The notes: a model not told the origin generated them from the sequence alone. Shown: positions 1 to 6,810, numbered from the stretch's first letter. The stretch: 11,281 nucleotides of DNA from JBEKHT01 sp049511715 (GCA_049511715.1 JBEKXU010000054.1:1-11281); one strand, 5' to 3'. Translations and numbers: made by a program.

Positions 1-1429
1 GGAAGGATCGGAGGCAGGATCCAACCTCCCGCGGCAGGAACAAGGCGAACCTCCGCCCTCTTCGCTGAGGAAGATCACCATTGCCTATACTGTCCTCTTT
101 CTCGACTCTTTGCTTTTCCTGGCCACGGGCGGCCTCAGCCGACTGGTCGCCGACGGGGTGATCATCTTCTATGAAGCCGATAAGAACAGCCTGCTGGGTT
201 CCTGGTTCTCCCGCCTGGCCAGGAATTCCTCCCAGCTGCCGGTGACCAGCTATGTCCACAAAGCCCAGGCCATCCTGCTGCGGGTGGAAATCCCTTATGT
301 CATCGCCGGTTTCGTCATCGGCGCCCTGGCCTGGATCTTCCTGTGGTATTCCCGCAAACGGGCGAGGTCGGGCCGAACCTCATCCCGCCACGGTCCCGGC
401 CAAGTCTTCCTCAACCCCTGGGTGCTCGGCGCTGGATGCTTGCTCGGTTTCACCACCTCCATCCGCGTGGCCGGGCCGTACGCCGGCGCGATTGTGCTGA
501 TCTATGCGTTCTACAAATCCTGGAGGAAGGCTCTTCTTCTTATCGTCCCCTACACCGTGAGCGCCCTGCTCATCTGCTACCTCACCTGGCCTTACCTCTG
601 GGGCGATGCGGTCCAGCGCTTCCTCACCAGCGTTACCCTGATGTCCCGCTACCCGTATCAGCCCTGGATCTTATTCCAGGGAGCGGTCTCTCGGCCAAGG
701 AACTTGCCCTGGTATTTCTTGCCCTATCTGATGTCGATTCAGCTCACGGAAGTCGTCCCCGTCCTCTTTCTCGTCGGACTGGTCCTCTCGGCCTGGAAGT
801 TCATCCTGGGCTACCAAAGGGAACCTTTCGCCCTCACCCTCCTGTGGCTTGTCCTTCCTGTGACAGGCATCATCCTCGACAAGAGCACGCTCTACAACAA
901 CTTCCGCCAGGAATTGTTCCTCGTGCCTCCAATCTTTATCGTGGGTGGAATAGCCTTGCAGGCTTTGTTTTCAAAAGTAAGAAAGGACTTCTTGAGGGCT
1001 TTGATATTGGCGCTGGTGATTCTTCCCGGCCTTTACGCCGATGTGACCCTTCACCCGTATGAGTACATTTACTACAACAGCTTTGTGGGAGGCGAGGCGG
1101 GAGCATTCCGCAAATTCGAACTCGATTACTGGGGCACGTCATATCGTGAGGCGGCCCAGTACGTGAACCAGGTGGCGCCGGCCAACGCTACCGTTGTCGT
1201 CTCTGAGGCTATCGCCATCTTCGCGGATTATGCCCGCCCGGATTTGAAGTTGGTCGGCCTCTCTCACCTGAAAGCAAATGCCCAGTATGATTTCGTCGTG
1301 CTCAACAGCTATCAAAACACCGATGAGGCCATTTGCACATCCGTCCCTCCGGCCAAGACCATCGCGCGGGAGGGAGCCATCCTGGCCGTGGTCAAGGTTT
1401 CTCCTTCGTCGACCCATAGATGCCCTTAG
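1..1429 (+). CDS. GT-C (GT39/PMT-like) membrane glycosyltransferase, 5'-truncated by window edge
   Basis: This is the C-terminal part of a polytopic membrane glycosyltransferase. The frame is open from base 2 with no stop, so the true start lies before the window; a TTG at 110 is internal. About 475 codons are visible. Comparison with the paralogue at 1696-4793 suggests roughly 180 N-terminal residues, including the catalytic acidic loop, are missing. Several hydrophobic segments are visible (for example around ITIAYTVLFLDSLLFLATGG and VPVLFLVGLVLSAW). The last ~110 residues form a soluble region with LHPYEYIYYNSFVGGEAGAF and DYWGTSYREAAQYVN, typical of PMT_2/GT39-like proteins that use lipid-linked sugars on the outer face of the membrane. 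Acceptor and sugar cannot be told. It is intact as far as seen, unlike its tandem copy downstream, and probably supplies the function. Confidence 0.8.
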   Translation, partial: EGSEAGSNLPRQEQGEPPPSSLRKITIAYTVLFLDSLLFLATGGLSRLVADGVIIFYEADKNSLLGSWFSRLARNSSQLPVTSYVHKAQAILLRVEIPYVIAGFVIGALAWIFLWYSRKRARSGRTSSRHGPGQVFLNPWVLGAGCLLGFTTSIRVAGPYAGAIVLIYAFYKSWRKALLLIVPYTVSALLICYLTWPYLWGDAVQRFLTSVTLMSRYPYQPWILFQGAVSRPRNLPWYFLPYLMSIQLTEVVPVLFLVGLVLSAWKFILGYQREPFALTLLWLVLPVTGIILDKSTLYNNFRQELFLVPPIFIVGGIALQALFSKVRKDFLRALILALVILPGLYADVTLHPYEYIYYNSFVGGEAGAFRKFELDYWGTSYREAAQYVNQVAPANATVVVSEAIAIFADYARPDLKLVGLSHLKANAQYDFVVLNSYQNTDEAICTSVPPAKTIAREGAILAVVKVSPSSTHRCP

Positions 1430-1462
1430 TCATTTGGTAGACTGGGCTTGTCGGTGGGTGAA
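1421..1462 (+). repeat. Stop-codon/3'-flank repeat, copy 1
   Basis: This 42-nt stretch spans the stop codon of the first glycosyltransferase and 33 nt beyond. It matches 4785-4826 at 40 of 42 positions. It can fold into a hairpin: GCCC (1422-1425), a TT bulge, AGTC (1428-1431), an 8-nt loop, then GACT GGGC (1440-1447). No U-tract follows. Confidence 0.7.
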
Positions 1463-1695
1463 GTATAAAGAGGCGCCTCGAAGCCGCGATGATTATGGGG
1501 GAAAAACGGGGATCCGCGATGAATCCTTTCCCTTTTTTCCCTTGTTGTTCCCTATCTCGACATTGCCATCGGATCTCCCCGCCAGGTATTTGGAGCAGAG
1601 GAAATTCATTCTGAGGTCTCTGTGGAGATTGAGTCTCAATGCCCGAGGAGTATTAGGTAGTCTCTTACCTGCTCGTCTCACCTCACTCACAAACC
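1430..1695 (+). promoter_or_regulatory. Intergenic spacer with weak candidate promoter upstream of second glycosyltransferase
   Basis: This spacer of 266 nt holds no recognisable gene. A weak sigma-70-like pair is visible, TTGAGT at 1629-1634 and TATTAG at 1651-1656 with a 16-nt spacer, 40 nt before the ATG at 1696. No Shine-Dalgarno sequence precedes that ATG. The promoter call is tentative; read-through from the first glycosyltransferase gene is the alternative. Confidence 0.25.
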
Positions 1696-2571
1696 ATGAA
1701 ACTGCCGACTAGCAAACGCCTCCAGCGTCACTTGCCCTTTTTCATCTTGATCCTCCTAAATCTTCTCATAGGGATCCTGGTCGTTCGCGATTATGGAGAA
1801 AGCGTGGATGAACCCGGAATCTATGCGTACGCCGAACAATCCCTTCGAGCTTACATCAATCTTCTCCGCAACGGCACTCTTCCCCACTACTTGAACGTTC
1901 CCTTTAACGCGGTCAATTACGGCCCCGCTTACGCTATGTTCACTGTCTTGTTGGCACAAGGGCTGCATGCCGTTGTTCCCGCCTGGTCCCAAATCGACGG
2001 CCGACATTTCGGCGAGTTCCTGGCCTTTCAACTCAGCGTCGTAAGCCTCTATTTCCTCGGGCGAAAGTGGATGGGCGGCTGGGCTGCCATGGCAACCACC
2101 CTGCTTTACTCGACCCAGCCGGTGCTGTGGGGCCACGCCTTCATCAATCCCAAAGACATCCCCTTCCTGGGTTTCTTCCTGGCCAGCGTCACCGCGGGAA
2201 TCTATATGGTCGACGCCTTGCCCGCCCCCCTCAACCCAAACGCCGGCCAACCCCAGCGTGGAGGATCGGGCCTGCGGCTACGGGAGGAATGGCACCACCT
2301 GGCCTCTTCCATAAGAAAGATCACAACCGCCTGCGGCCTTCTCTACCTCGACTCTTTGTTCTTCATCGCCGCAGGCGGCCTCAGCCACCTGGTCTCGGAC
2401 GGGGTGGTCATTCTCTACGAAGCGGATAGGAACAGCCTGCTGGGTTCCTGGTTCTCCCGGCTGGCCAGGAATTCATCCTACTTGCCTGTCGGCGACTACA
2501 TCCACAAGGCGCAGATCATCCTCCTTCGCGGCGAAGGAATGTATGCCGCGGTTGGCTTCGTAATCGCCCTG

Positions 2572-3642
2572 CTAGTGGCCCGTAACATCTGAAGCAGTAG
2601 TGATGGTGATACGATGGTCGGGCTGACGGTAGGTCCAACGGATCGGTTGAGCCGTGCGATTTCGGTAGCGAATATAGCGCATGATCTTGCGGCGAAGATC
2701 ACCTACCGAATGAAAGATGCCGCGGGCGATCAGGTCGCGTTCCATCTTCGAGAACCAGAGTTCGATTTGATTGAGCCACGAGGCATAGGTCGGCGTGAAG
2801 TGCAAATGCACGTTGGGATGCAGCGCCAAGAATTCTGCCACCCGCTTGGTCTTGTGCGTCGAAAGGTTGTCGAGGATCAGATGGATCTCTCTCCCGCGGC
2901 GTTGCGAGGCGACAACCTCGGCGAGAAAGTCAACGAAGACGGCGCTGGTATGACGCGGCACCGTCCGTCCCAGGACGGTACCGCTCTGAGTATCCAGCGC
3001 CGCCAGCAGCGACAAGGTGCCGTGGCGGTAATACTCAAACCCATGCCGTTCCGCACGCCCAGGCGAGAGCGGGAGGACCGGCTGGAGGCGGTCGAGGGCT
3101 TGAATCGCGGTCTTTTCGTCGACGGCAAACACGGCGGCATGGCGCGGCGGGTTCAGATAGAGCCCAATGACGTCAGCAGCCTTCCTCTCGAAGTCGGGAT
3201 CGGTCGAGGCCATATAGCGCCGAAACCGATGCGGCTGCAAGCCAGCCCGCGCCCAAACGCGGGCCACCATCATGTGACTGACGCCCAGGACCTTCGCCAG
3301 TTTGCGGGTGCTCCAGTGGGTGGACCCATCCGGCGGGGGCCGGCGCGTGCGATCCAAAATCCGGGCTTCCAGTTGCGGCGTCAGGATCCGCGGCGGCTGG
3401 CCGCGATATCGCGAGCCCAACCCCGCCATGCCCTCTCGCACAAAGCGCTCCCTCCATCGACTGATGTAGGAAGGGAAGCACCCAACCGCGTCCCGGATTG
3501 CCCGATAGGTCCGTCCGTCAGCCAACATCAAAATCACCCGTGCCCGCCGAACACTCTCGGCCCGCACCCGCCGCAACCGGGTAAGGTGGAGCAACTCAGT
3601 CCGTTGATCATCGGTCAGCCTGATCGATGCATGAGTATCCAT
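2572..3642 (-). CDS. IS630-family transposase (DDE), stop codon supplied by target site
   Basis: This encodes an intact 356-residue transposase that cuts and joins the IS ends at TA sites. The N-terminal half has helix-turn-helix regions (about residues 43-75, with TYRAIRDAVGCFPSYISRW, and 108-133, with STRKLAKVLGVSHMMVARVW). The catalytic DDE domain shows FAVDEK (D175), LILDNLSTH (D258) and NQIELWFSKMERD (E294), matching IS630/Tc1-mariner enzymes. The ATG at 3642-3640 lies just inside the right terminal repeat. An extended -10 at 3658-3650 would place the transcript start close to the ATG, so the mRNA may be leaderless. The last IS-encoded codons run to the terminal base of the element (SDVTGH), and the TAG stop consists of the duplicated target TA plus one host base. 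There is no frameshift, so it is presumably active or recently active. Confidence 0.93.
   Translation of the reverse strand: MDTHASIRLTDDQRTELLHLTRLRRVRAESVRRARVILMLADGRTYRAIRDAVGCFPSYISRWRERFVREGMAGLGSRYRGQPPRILTPQLEARILDRTRRPPPDGSTHWSTRKLAKVLGVSHMMVARVWARAGLQPHRFRRYMASTDPDFERKAADVIGLYLNPPRHAAVFAVDEKTAIQALDRLQPVLPLSPGRAERHGFEYYRHGTLSLLAALDTQSGTVLGRTVPRHTSAVFVDFLAEVVASQRRGREIHLILDNLSTHKTKRVAEFLALHPNVHLHFTPTYASWLNQIELWFSKMERDLIARGIFHSVGDLRRKIMRYIRYRNRTAQPIRWTYRQPDHRITITTASDVTGH
2573..2574. repeat. TA target-site duplication, left
   Basis: The TA here is repeated at 3685-3686 directly outside the two terminal inverted repeats. TA duplication is the hallmark of IS630/Tc1-mariner insertion. Confidence 0.85.
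2575..2604 (+). repeat. IS630 terminal inverted repeat, transposase 3' side
   Basis: This matches the reverse complement of 3655-3684 at 23 of 30 positions. The best blocks are GTAACA near the tip and GTAGTGAT at the inner end. This repeat also encodes the last ten residues of the transposase, so its sequence is under double constraint. Confidence 0.85.
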
Positions 3643-3649
3643 GCACCCC

Positions 3650-3658
3650 AGTATATCA
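3650..3658 (-). promoter_or_regulatory. Extended -10 of transposase promoter
   Basis: On the minus strand this reads TGATATACT, a TGN motif plus TATACT. The upstream -35 region (TGTAAC inside the terminal repeat) is poor, as is usual for extended -10 promoters. The ATG begins 7 nt after the -10, suggesting a leaderless or nearly leaderless transcript. Confidence 0.5.
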
Positions 3659-3684
3659 CTACCGATTTAGCTGTTACAGTGCAC
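3655..3684 (-). repeat. IS630 terminal inverted repeat, transposase 5' side
   Basis: Read on the minus strand it begins GTGCACTGTAACAGC and ends GTAGTGAT, pairing with 2575-2604. Its inner end merges into the transposase promoter -10 element, so transposase binding here could repress its own transcription. Confidence 0.85.
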
Positions 3685-3686
3685 TA
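3685..3686. repeat. TA target-site duplication, right
   Basis: This is the second copy of the TA flanking the IS630 element; it pairs with 2573-2574. Confidence 0.85.
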
Positions 3687-4784
3687 GTTTTCCTTGGGGT
3701 CTTCCCAGGCTATTGCGCGAAGTTGGTGAGCCAGCGTGTAATCCCATCACTCGAACGCTCGCTCCGGCTCCTGACTAATCCTGCAGTGCTTGCCGCCGGA
3801 TTCGTCTTGGGTTTCACCACTTCCATCCGAGTCGTGGGCCCCTATGCTGGCGTGATCGTCCTGACCTATGCCTTCTACAAGTCCTGGAGAAAAGCCTTTC
3901 TTCTCCTCCCTCCCTACACCCTTACCGCCCTGCTCATCTGTTACCTCACCTGGCCTTACCTCTGGGGCAATGCGGTCCAACGCTTCCTCACCAGCGTTAC
4001 CCTCATGTCCCGCTACCCGTATGGCGGCCCTGATCTATTTCAGGGAGTGCTCTTTAGTCCAAGCAAATTGCCGGCGTATTATTTGCCCTACACGATGTCG
4101 ATTCAGCTCACCGAAGTCGTCCCCGTCCTGTTTCTCGTCGGATTCGTCCTTTCGATCTGGAAGTTCTTCCAGGGCCACCCCAGGGAACCTTTCGCCCTCA
4201 CCCTCCTGTGGCTTGTCCTCCCCCTGGTCAGCATCATCCTTGACAAGAGCACGCTCTACAACAACTTCCGCCAGGAGTTGTTCCTCGTGCCTCCGATCTT
4301 TATCACGGGCGGAATAGCCCTGGAGGCACTATTCTCTAGGCTGAAAAGGGAATGGCTCAAGGTTCTGCTCTTGGCGGTGGTGATTCTTCCGGGCCTTCGT
4401 GCCGATGTGACCCTTCACCCGTACGAGTACATTTACTACAATAGCTTTGTGGGGGGCGAGGCAGGGGCTTTTCGCAAGTTCGAGTTGGATTACTATGGCA
4501 CCTCCTATCGTGAGGCGGCCCAATACGTTAACCAAGTCGCGCCGCCTGGCGCCGCCGTTGTCATCGCAGGCGCCTTTGCCATCTTTGCGGATTACGCCCG
4601 CCCGGATTTGAGGTTGTCAGGGCAGTCCGATCTCAAAGCAGACAGCCATTATGATTTCATCGTGCTCGACAGCAACGATAACAGGGATCAGACTGTTTGT
4701 CCCTCGATCCTCCCGGCCATGACCATCGCGCGGGAGGGAGCCATTCTGGCCGTGGTCAAAGCTCCCCCTCTATCAGTCGATGGG

Positions 4785-4826
4785 TGCCCTTAGTCATTTG
4801 GTAGACCGGGCTTATCGGTGGGTGAA
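4785..4826 (+). repeat. Stop-codon/3'-flank repeat, copy 2
   Basis: This is the counterpart of 1421-1462 (40 of 42 identical), covering the stop codon of the disrupted glycosyltransferase and 33 nt of flank. Similarity ends abruptly after GTGGGTGAA. The hairpin seen in copy 1 is weakened here by one A-C mismatch. Confidence 0.7.
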
Positions 4827-5423
4827 ACCAGGAGATCCAGTTCGTGCCTTGCCCAAATCCTCCCACCCCGCCGCCGGCCATTATTGGAGAAAATGGTCAT
4901 TCGAATTCCCGACTGTCTTTCCGCAATATCTTCTCCTGCGATTTCGTTCCTCAGCTCCTAGCTTGAGGAATTGACTTTCCGCCCGAAGAAAAGACCGACC
5001 CTAGATTTCCAGCGCCAGTTGAAATGGCGATTGGCCAACGGAATTCCTGGAAACTGCGCAGGATTGACCACGGGATAGTTCCCAGACCCGGGAAAACTCA
5101 GCCAAGAGGATTTGCCCTCCTGAAGAGGACCCAAGGCCCTGGGAGTTAGCAATAAACGGGCCAGGGTCCGTAACCAAGTTCCCGACGACCAGTCGCCAAA
5201 AATCCCTCGGATTACCCAAGAACCCGAATGGCCGGCAGAAGATCCTAGGATCCCGGCAGAAACCTCACCGGGCGAAGACCCATACCCACTGTCGTCTCCC
5301 GCAAGCCTGGATTCCAATACCAACAAATCGCCGCGCTTGAAATCCTCCCGGCTTCGCCCCCATCCGCCCCGACTCCCAGGGAAAGCGCAGATTTGGGGCC
5401 CTGTACGGTCTCCCTCGTTTTGG
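4827..5423. other. Non-coding interval upstream of infC
   Basis: About 600 nt without a gene I can support. Open frames on the minus strand (for example 4958-5530) have no start context, low-complexity composition and no recognisable family. The only structure that stands out is the palindrome between direct repeats at 5232-5261. A decayed gene is possible but I see no remnant that I recognise. Confidence 0.5.
5232..5261. repeat. 12-bp palindrome between exact 9-nt direct repeats
   Basis: CCGGCAGAA (5232-5240) is followed directly by the perfect palindrome GATCCTAGGATC (5241-5252) and then by CCGGCAGAA again (5253-5261). The arrangement could be a protein-binding site or the scar of an excised element that made 9-bp target duplications. 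The palindrome core recurs at 9679-9694. Confidence 0.6.
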
Positions 5424-5453
5424 TTGACGCTCTCCTGCGATCCATGGTAAACT
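5424..5453 (+). promoter_or_regulatory. Sigma-70-type promoter of the infC-rpmI-rplT operon
   Basis: TTGACG (5424-5429) and TAAACT (5448-5453) are separated by 18 nt, with TG at 5445-5446 giving an extended -10. The predicted transcript start at about 5460 leaves a leader of roughly 60 nt that contains a small hairpin (CTTGC-GTTCG-GCAAG, 5463-5477) before the ribosome-binding site. Confidence 0.6.
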
Positions 5454-5503
5454 CCGGCCCACCTTGCGTTCGGCAAGCAGGGAGAGCGGTCCGAGCTAGC
5501 CCA

Positions 5504-5512
5504 GGGGAGGAG
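5504..5512 (+). promoter_or_regulatory. Shine-Dalgarno sequence fixing the infC start
   Basis: GGGGAGGAG lies 8 nt before ATA at 5521. In this frame there is a stop at 5497-5499 and no ATG, GTG or TTG between it and 5608, so this strong site points to the ATA as the initiator. Confidence 0.8.
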
Positions 5513-5520
5513 AAGGCGCC

Positions 5521-6039
5521 ATAAGCACATCTGAATATCGCATCAACGAAGCCATTCGAGTCCGCCAAGTCCACCTGATCGGCGCCGACGGGAACAACGT
5601 CGGGGTCGTGACCATCCAGGAGGCGTTGCGCATTGCCCGGGAGGCGAACCTTGACCTGGTGGAGGTTTCGCCCACGGCGGATCCCCCCGTTTGCCGCGTC
5701 CTGAACTATGGCAAGTTCCTTTACGAAAAATCCAAAAAGGACCGGGAGGCGCGCCGGGCCCAGACCAAGGTCGAGATTAAAGAGATTCGCCTTCGGCCCA
5801 AGACCACGGATCATCACCGGGCCTTCAAGCTGCGGGATGCCCGCCGATGGCTGGAAGACGGCATGAAGGTCAAGGTGCGCATCCGCTTCCGCGGGCGAGA
5901 GATCACTTATCCGGAACTGGCCCGCGAGGATCTTCACGAAATCGCCCAAGAGCTGGCGGATATCGCGGTCGTCGAGCAAACCCCAGACATGGAAGGCCGG
6001 ACGATGCTGATGGTCCTGGGGCCCTCGAAGAAGAAATAG
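5521..6039 (+). CDS. infC: Translation initiation factor IF-3, ATA start codon
   Basis: IF-3 binds the 30S subunit, monitors codon-anticodon pairing at initiation and prevents premature 50S joining. The protein has 172 residues, the normal size. The N-terminal domain (about 1-72) contains EYRINEAIRVRQVHLIG and DLVEVSPTADPPVCRVLNYGKF, the linker has the usual KKDREARR stretch, and the C-terminal domain (about 80-167) contains EIRLRPKTTDHHRAFKLRDA and RGREI. The frame is blocked by TAG at 5497; the only plausible initiator matching the conserved N-terminus is ATA at 5521, 8 nt after GGGGAGGAG. A start at GTG 5608 would delete 29 conserved residues. infC is known in other bacteria (AUU in E. coli) for a rare AUN start that lets IF-3 repress its own translation; the same control is inferred here. 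It is first in the operon with rpmI and rplT. Confidence 0.93.
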   Translation: MSTSEYRINEAIRVRQVHLIGADGNNVGVVTIQEALRIAREANLDLVEVSPTADPPVCRVLNYGKFLYEKSKKDREARRAQTKVEIKEIRLRPKTTDHHRAFKLRDARRWLEDGMKVKVRIRFRGREITYPELAREDLHEIAQELADIAVVEQTPDMEGRTMLMVLGPSKKK

Positions 6040-6087
6040 CGGGGCATCCCCGCGGGTGCCAAGAAAAGGGAGAACCAAGGAGCGGCA

Positions 6088-6339
6088 ATGCCAAGGAAGG
6101 TCAAGGAAGGAAAGACCAAGCTCAAGACCCACAAGGCCACGGCCAAGCGCTTTCGGCTGACCGGGAGCGGCAAGCTGATGCGCACCAAGGGCGGAAAGAG
6201 CCACCTGCGCCGAAAGCGGTCTCGCCGAAGCAAGGCGCTCTTTGGCAAGATGTTGGAAGTCAAAGGGCACGGCATCGCCAAACGAGCTCGGCGTCTCGCG
6301 CCCTATTTGCAGCAGTACCAAGCCAATCCACCGCGGTGA
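6088..6339 (+). CDS. rpmI: 50S ribosomal protein L35
   Basis: This is a small basic component of the large ribosomal subunit, 83 residues long, somewhat longer than the usual ~65. The core KLKTHKATAKRFRLTGSGKLMRTKGGKSH (about 11-39), followed by the RRKRSRRSK basic patch, is diagnostic. The extra length is a short lysine-rich N-terminus (MPRKVKEGKT) and a C-terminal LAPYLQQYQANPPR. The ATG at 6088 follows AAGGAG (6077-6082) at a 5-nt spacing. It sits 48 nt after infC; a GC-rich hairpin (6043-6060, GGCATCC/GGGTGCC) lies in the gap but has no U-tract, so co-transcription is expected. Confidence 0.95.
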   Translation: MPRKVKEGKTKLKTHKATAKRFRLTGSGKLMRTKGGKSHLRRKRSRRSKALFGKMLEVKGHGIAKRARRLAPYLQQYQANPPR

Positions 6340-6348
6340 TCCTGCGGG

Positions 6349-6399
6349 CGGGCGGCCGCGGAGGGCCGCCTGAAGTAGCCGCCGTTGCGCGCGTGCAAC
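6349..6399 (+). promoter_or_regulatory. Two hairpins in the rpmI-rplT spacer
   Basis: Within a 106-nt spacer, unusually long for this operon, one hairpin pairs GGCGGCC (6351-6357) with GGCCGCC (6364-6370), extendable by two pairs, and a second pairs GTTGC (6384-6388) with GCAAC (6395-6399). Neither is followed by a U-tract, so they are not typical terminators. They could be L20-binding or processing sites; this is inference only. Confidence 0.35.
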
Positions 6400-6445
6400 T
6401 GGGTCGTCAGGGCCCGGCGCGCAGGGGACGGCCGGAGCGAATTCA

Positions 6446-6790
6446 GTGACTCGTGTCAAGGGAGGCTCTCGGCCTCATTTGCGCCACAAGAAGATCATTC
6501 ACCAGGGCGCGGGGCAGTTTGGGACGCGCCACCGCCTTTTTCGGCGGGCGAACGAGGCCATGCTCAAGAGCCTCTGGTACGCCTACCGGGATCGCCGCAA
6601 CCGCAAGCGCGATTTGAGGAGGCTATGGATCGCTCGTATCAACGCCGGCGCTCGCCTGAATGGCACGACCTATAGCCGACTGATTGCGGGAATGCGCCGC
6701 GGCGAGGTTCTGCTCAATCGCAAGATGCTTGCCGACCTGGCCGTGCGGGACCCCCAGGCCTTTGCCAAAGTCGTCGAAAGCGTGAAGTAG
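6446..6790 (+). CDS. rplT: 50S ribosomal protein L20
   Basis: L20 is an early-assembly protein of the large subunit that binds 23S rRNA; in several bacteria it also represses this operon. The product has 114 residues, within the usual 114-120. It starts with GTG at 6446 (MTRVKGGSRPHLRHKKI), preceded by GGAG (6434-6437) at 8 nt. Diagnostic stretches are RHRLFRRANEAMLKSLWYAYRDRRNRKRDLRRLWIARINA and NRKMLADLAVRDPQAFAKVV. The N-terminal extension is a few residues different from the common KRGVVARRRHKKIL pattern but has the same basic character. It is last in the operon and is followed by a strong terminator. Confidence 0.96.
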   Translation: MTRVKGGSRPHLRHKKIIHQGAGQFGTRHRLFRRANEAMLKSLWYAYRDRRNRKRDLRRLWIARINAGARLNGTTYSRLIAGMRRGEVLLNRKMLADLAVRDPQAFAKVVESVK

Positions 6791-6810
6791 TTCCCGGCTT
6801 GCAGACGGAC

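Larger units (their letters stand above)
2575..3684 (-). mobile_element. Complete IS630-family insertion sequence, 1110 bp
   Basis: The element lies between two TA dinucleotides (2573-2574 and 3685-3686) and interrupts the second glycosyltransferase gene. Its termini are imperfect inverted repeats of 30 bp beginning GTGGCCCGTAAC (left) and GTGCACTGTAAC (right, read on the minus strand). It holds one transposase gene on the minus strand, opposite to the host gene. The element ends were placed by both the repeats and the exact restoration of the host reading frame. Confidence 0.92.
1696..4793 (+). pseudogene. GT-C (GT39/PMT-like) membrane glycosyltransferase, disrupted by IS630-family insertion
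   Basis: This is the tandem paralogue of the gene at 1-1429. The left part (1696-2574, 293 codons) starts at an ATG, has TM1 at about residues 13-30, then SVDEP with the acidic pair D38-E39 in the first loop, as in GT-C enzymes, and HAFINPKDIP at 147-156. The right part (3687-4793, 368 residues plus stop) carries the remaining membrane segments and the soluble C-terminus with YEYIYYNSFVGGEAGAF and DYYGTSYREAAQYVN. An IS sits between codons L293 and V294 inside a hydrophobic segment. As it stands the left part ends with five IS-encoded residues and a TGA at 2590-2592. Deleting the IS plus one TA restores one frame of 661 residues without any other lesion, so the insertion is probably recent. 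The left fragment alone lacks the C-terminal half and is unlikely to be functional. Confidence 0.88.

Noticed and set aside
110..1429. TTG at 110 as start of the first glycosyltransferase
   Set aside because: The frame is open to base 2 and homology to the downstream paralogue continues upstream of 110 (SSLRKIT versus SSIRKIT).
3627..3686. ATG at 3627 as a genuine start of a 388-residue protein
   Set aside because: It lies within the IS, antisense to the transposase start, and the encoded first 19 residues match nothing in the paralogue; the remaining frame is the 3' part of the broken gene.
2614..3687. 357-codon plus-strand open frame
   Set aside because: It is fully antisense to the IS630 transposase, which has all DDE motifs; the translated product has no recognisable family.
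5013..5029. Small hairpin CGCCA/TGGCG in the spacer
   Set aside because: A 5-bp stem with a 7-nt loop is expected by chance and has no adjacent signal.
4958..5530. 190-codon minus-strand open frame in the spacer before infC
   Set aside because: No recognisable domain, it would overlap the infC promoter and start, and composition is biased; kept as non-coding.
5608..6039. GTG start for infC
   Set aside because: It would drop the conserved first 29 residues of IF-3 and has no Shine-Dalgarno sequence, whereas ATA at 5521 has a strong one.
5245..6459. 404-codon minus-strand open frame across infC and rpmI
   Set aside because: It is antisense to two certain genes, compositionally a shadow of GC-rich coding DNA, with no ribosome-binding site or domain.
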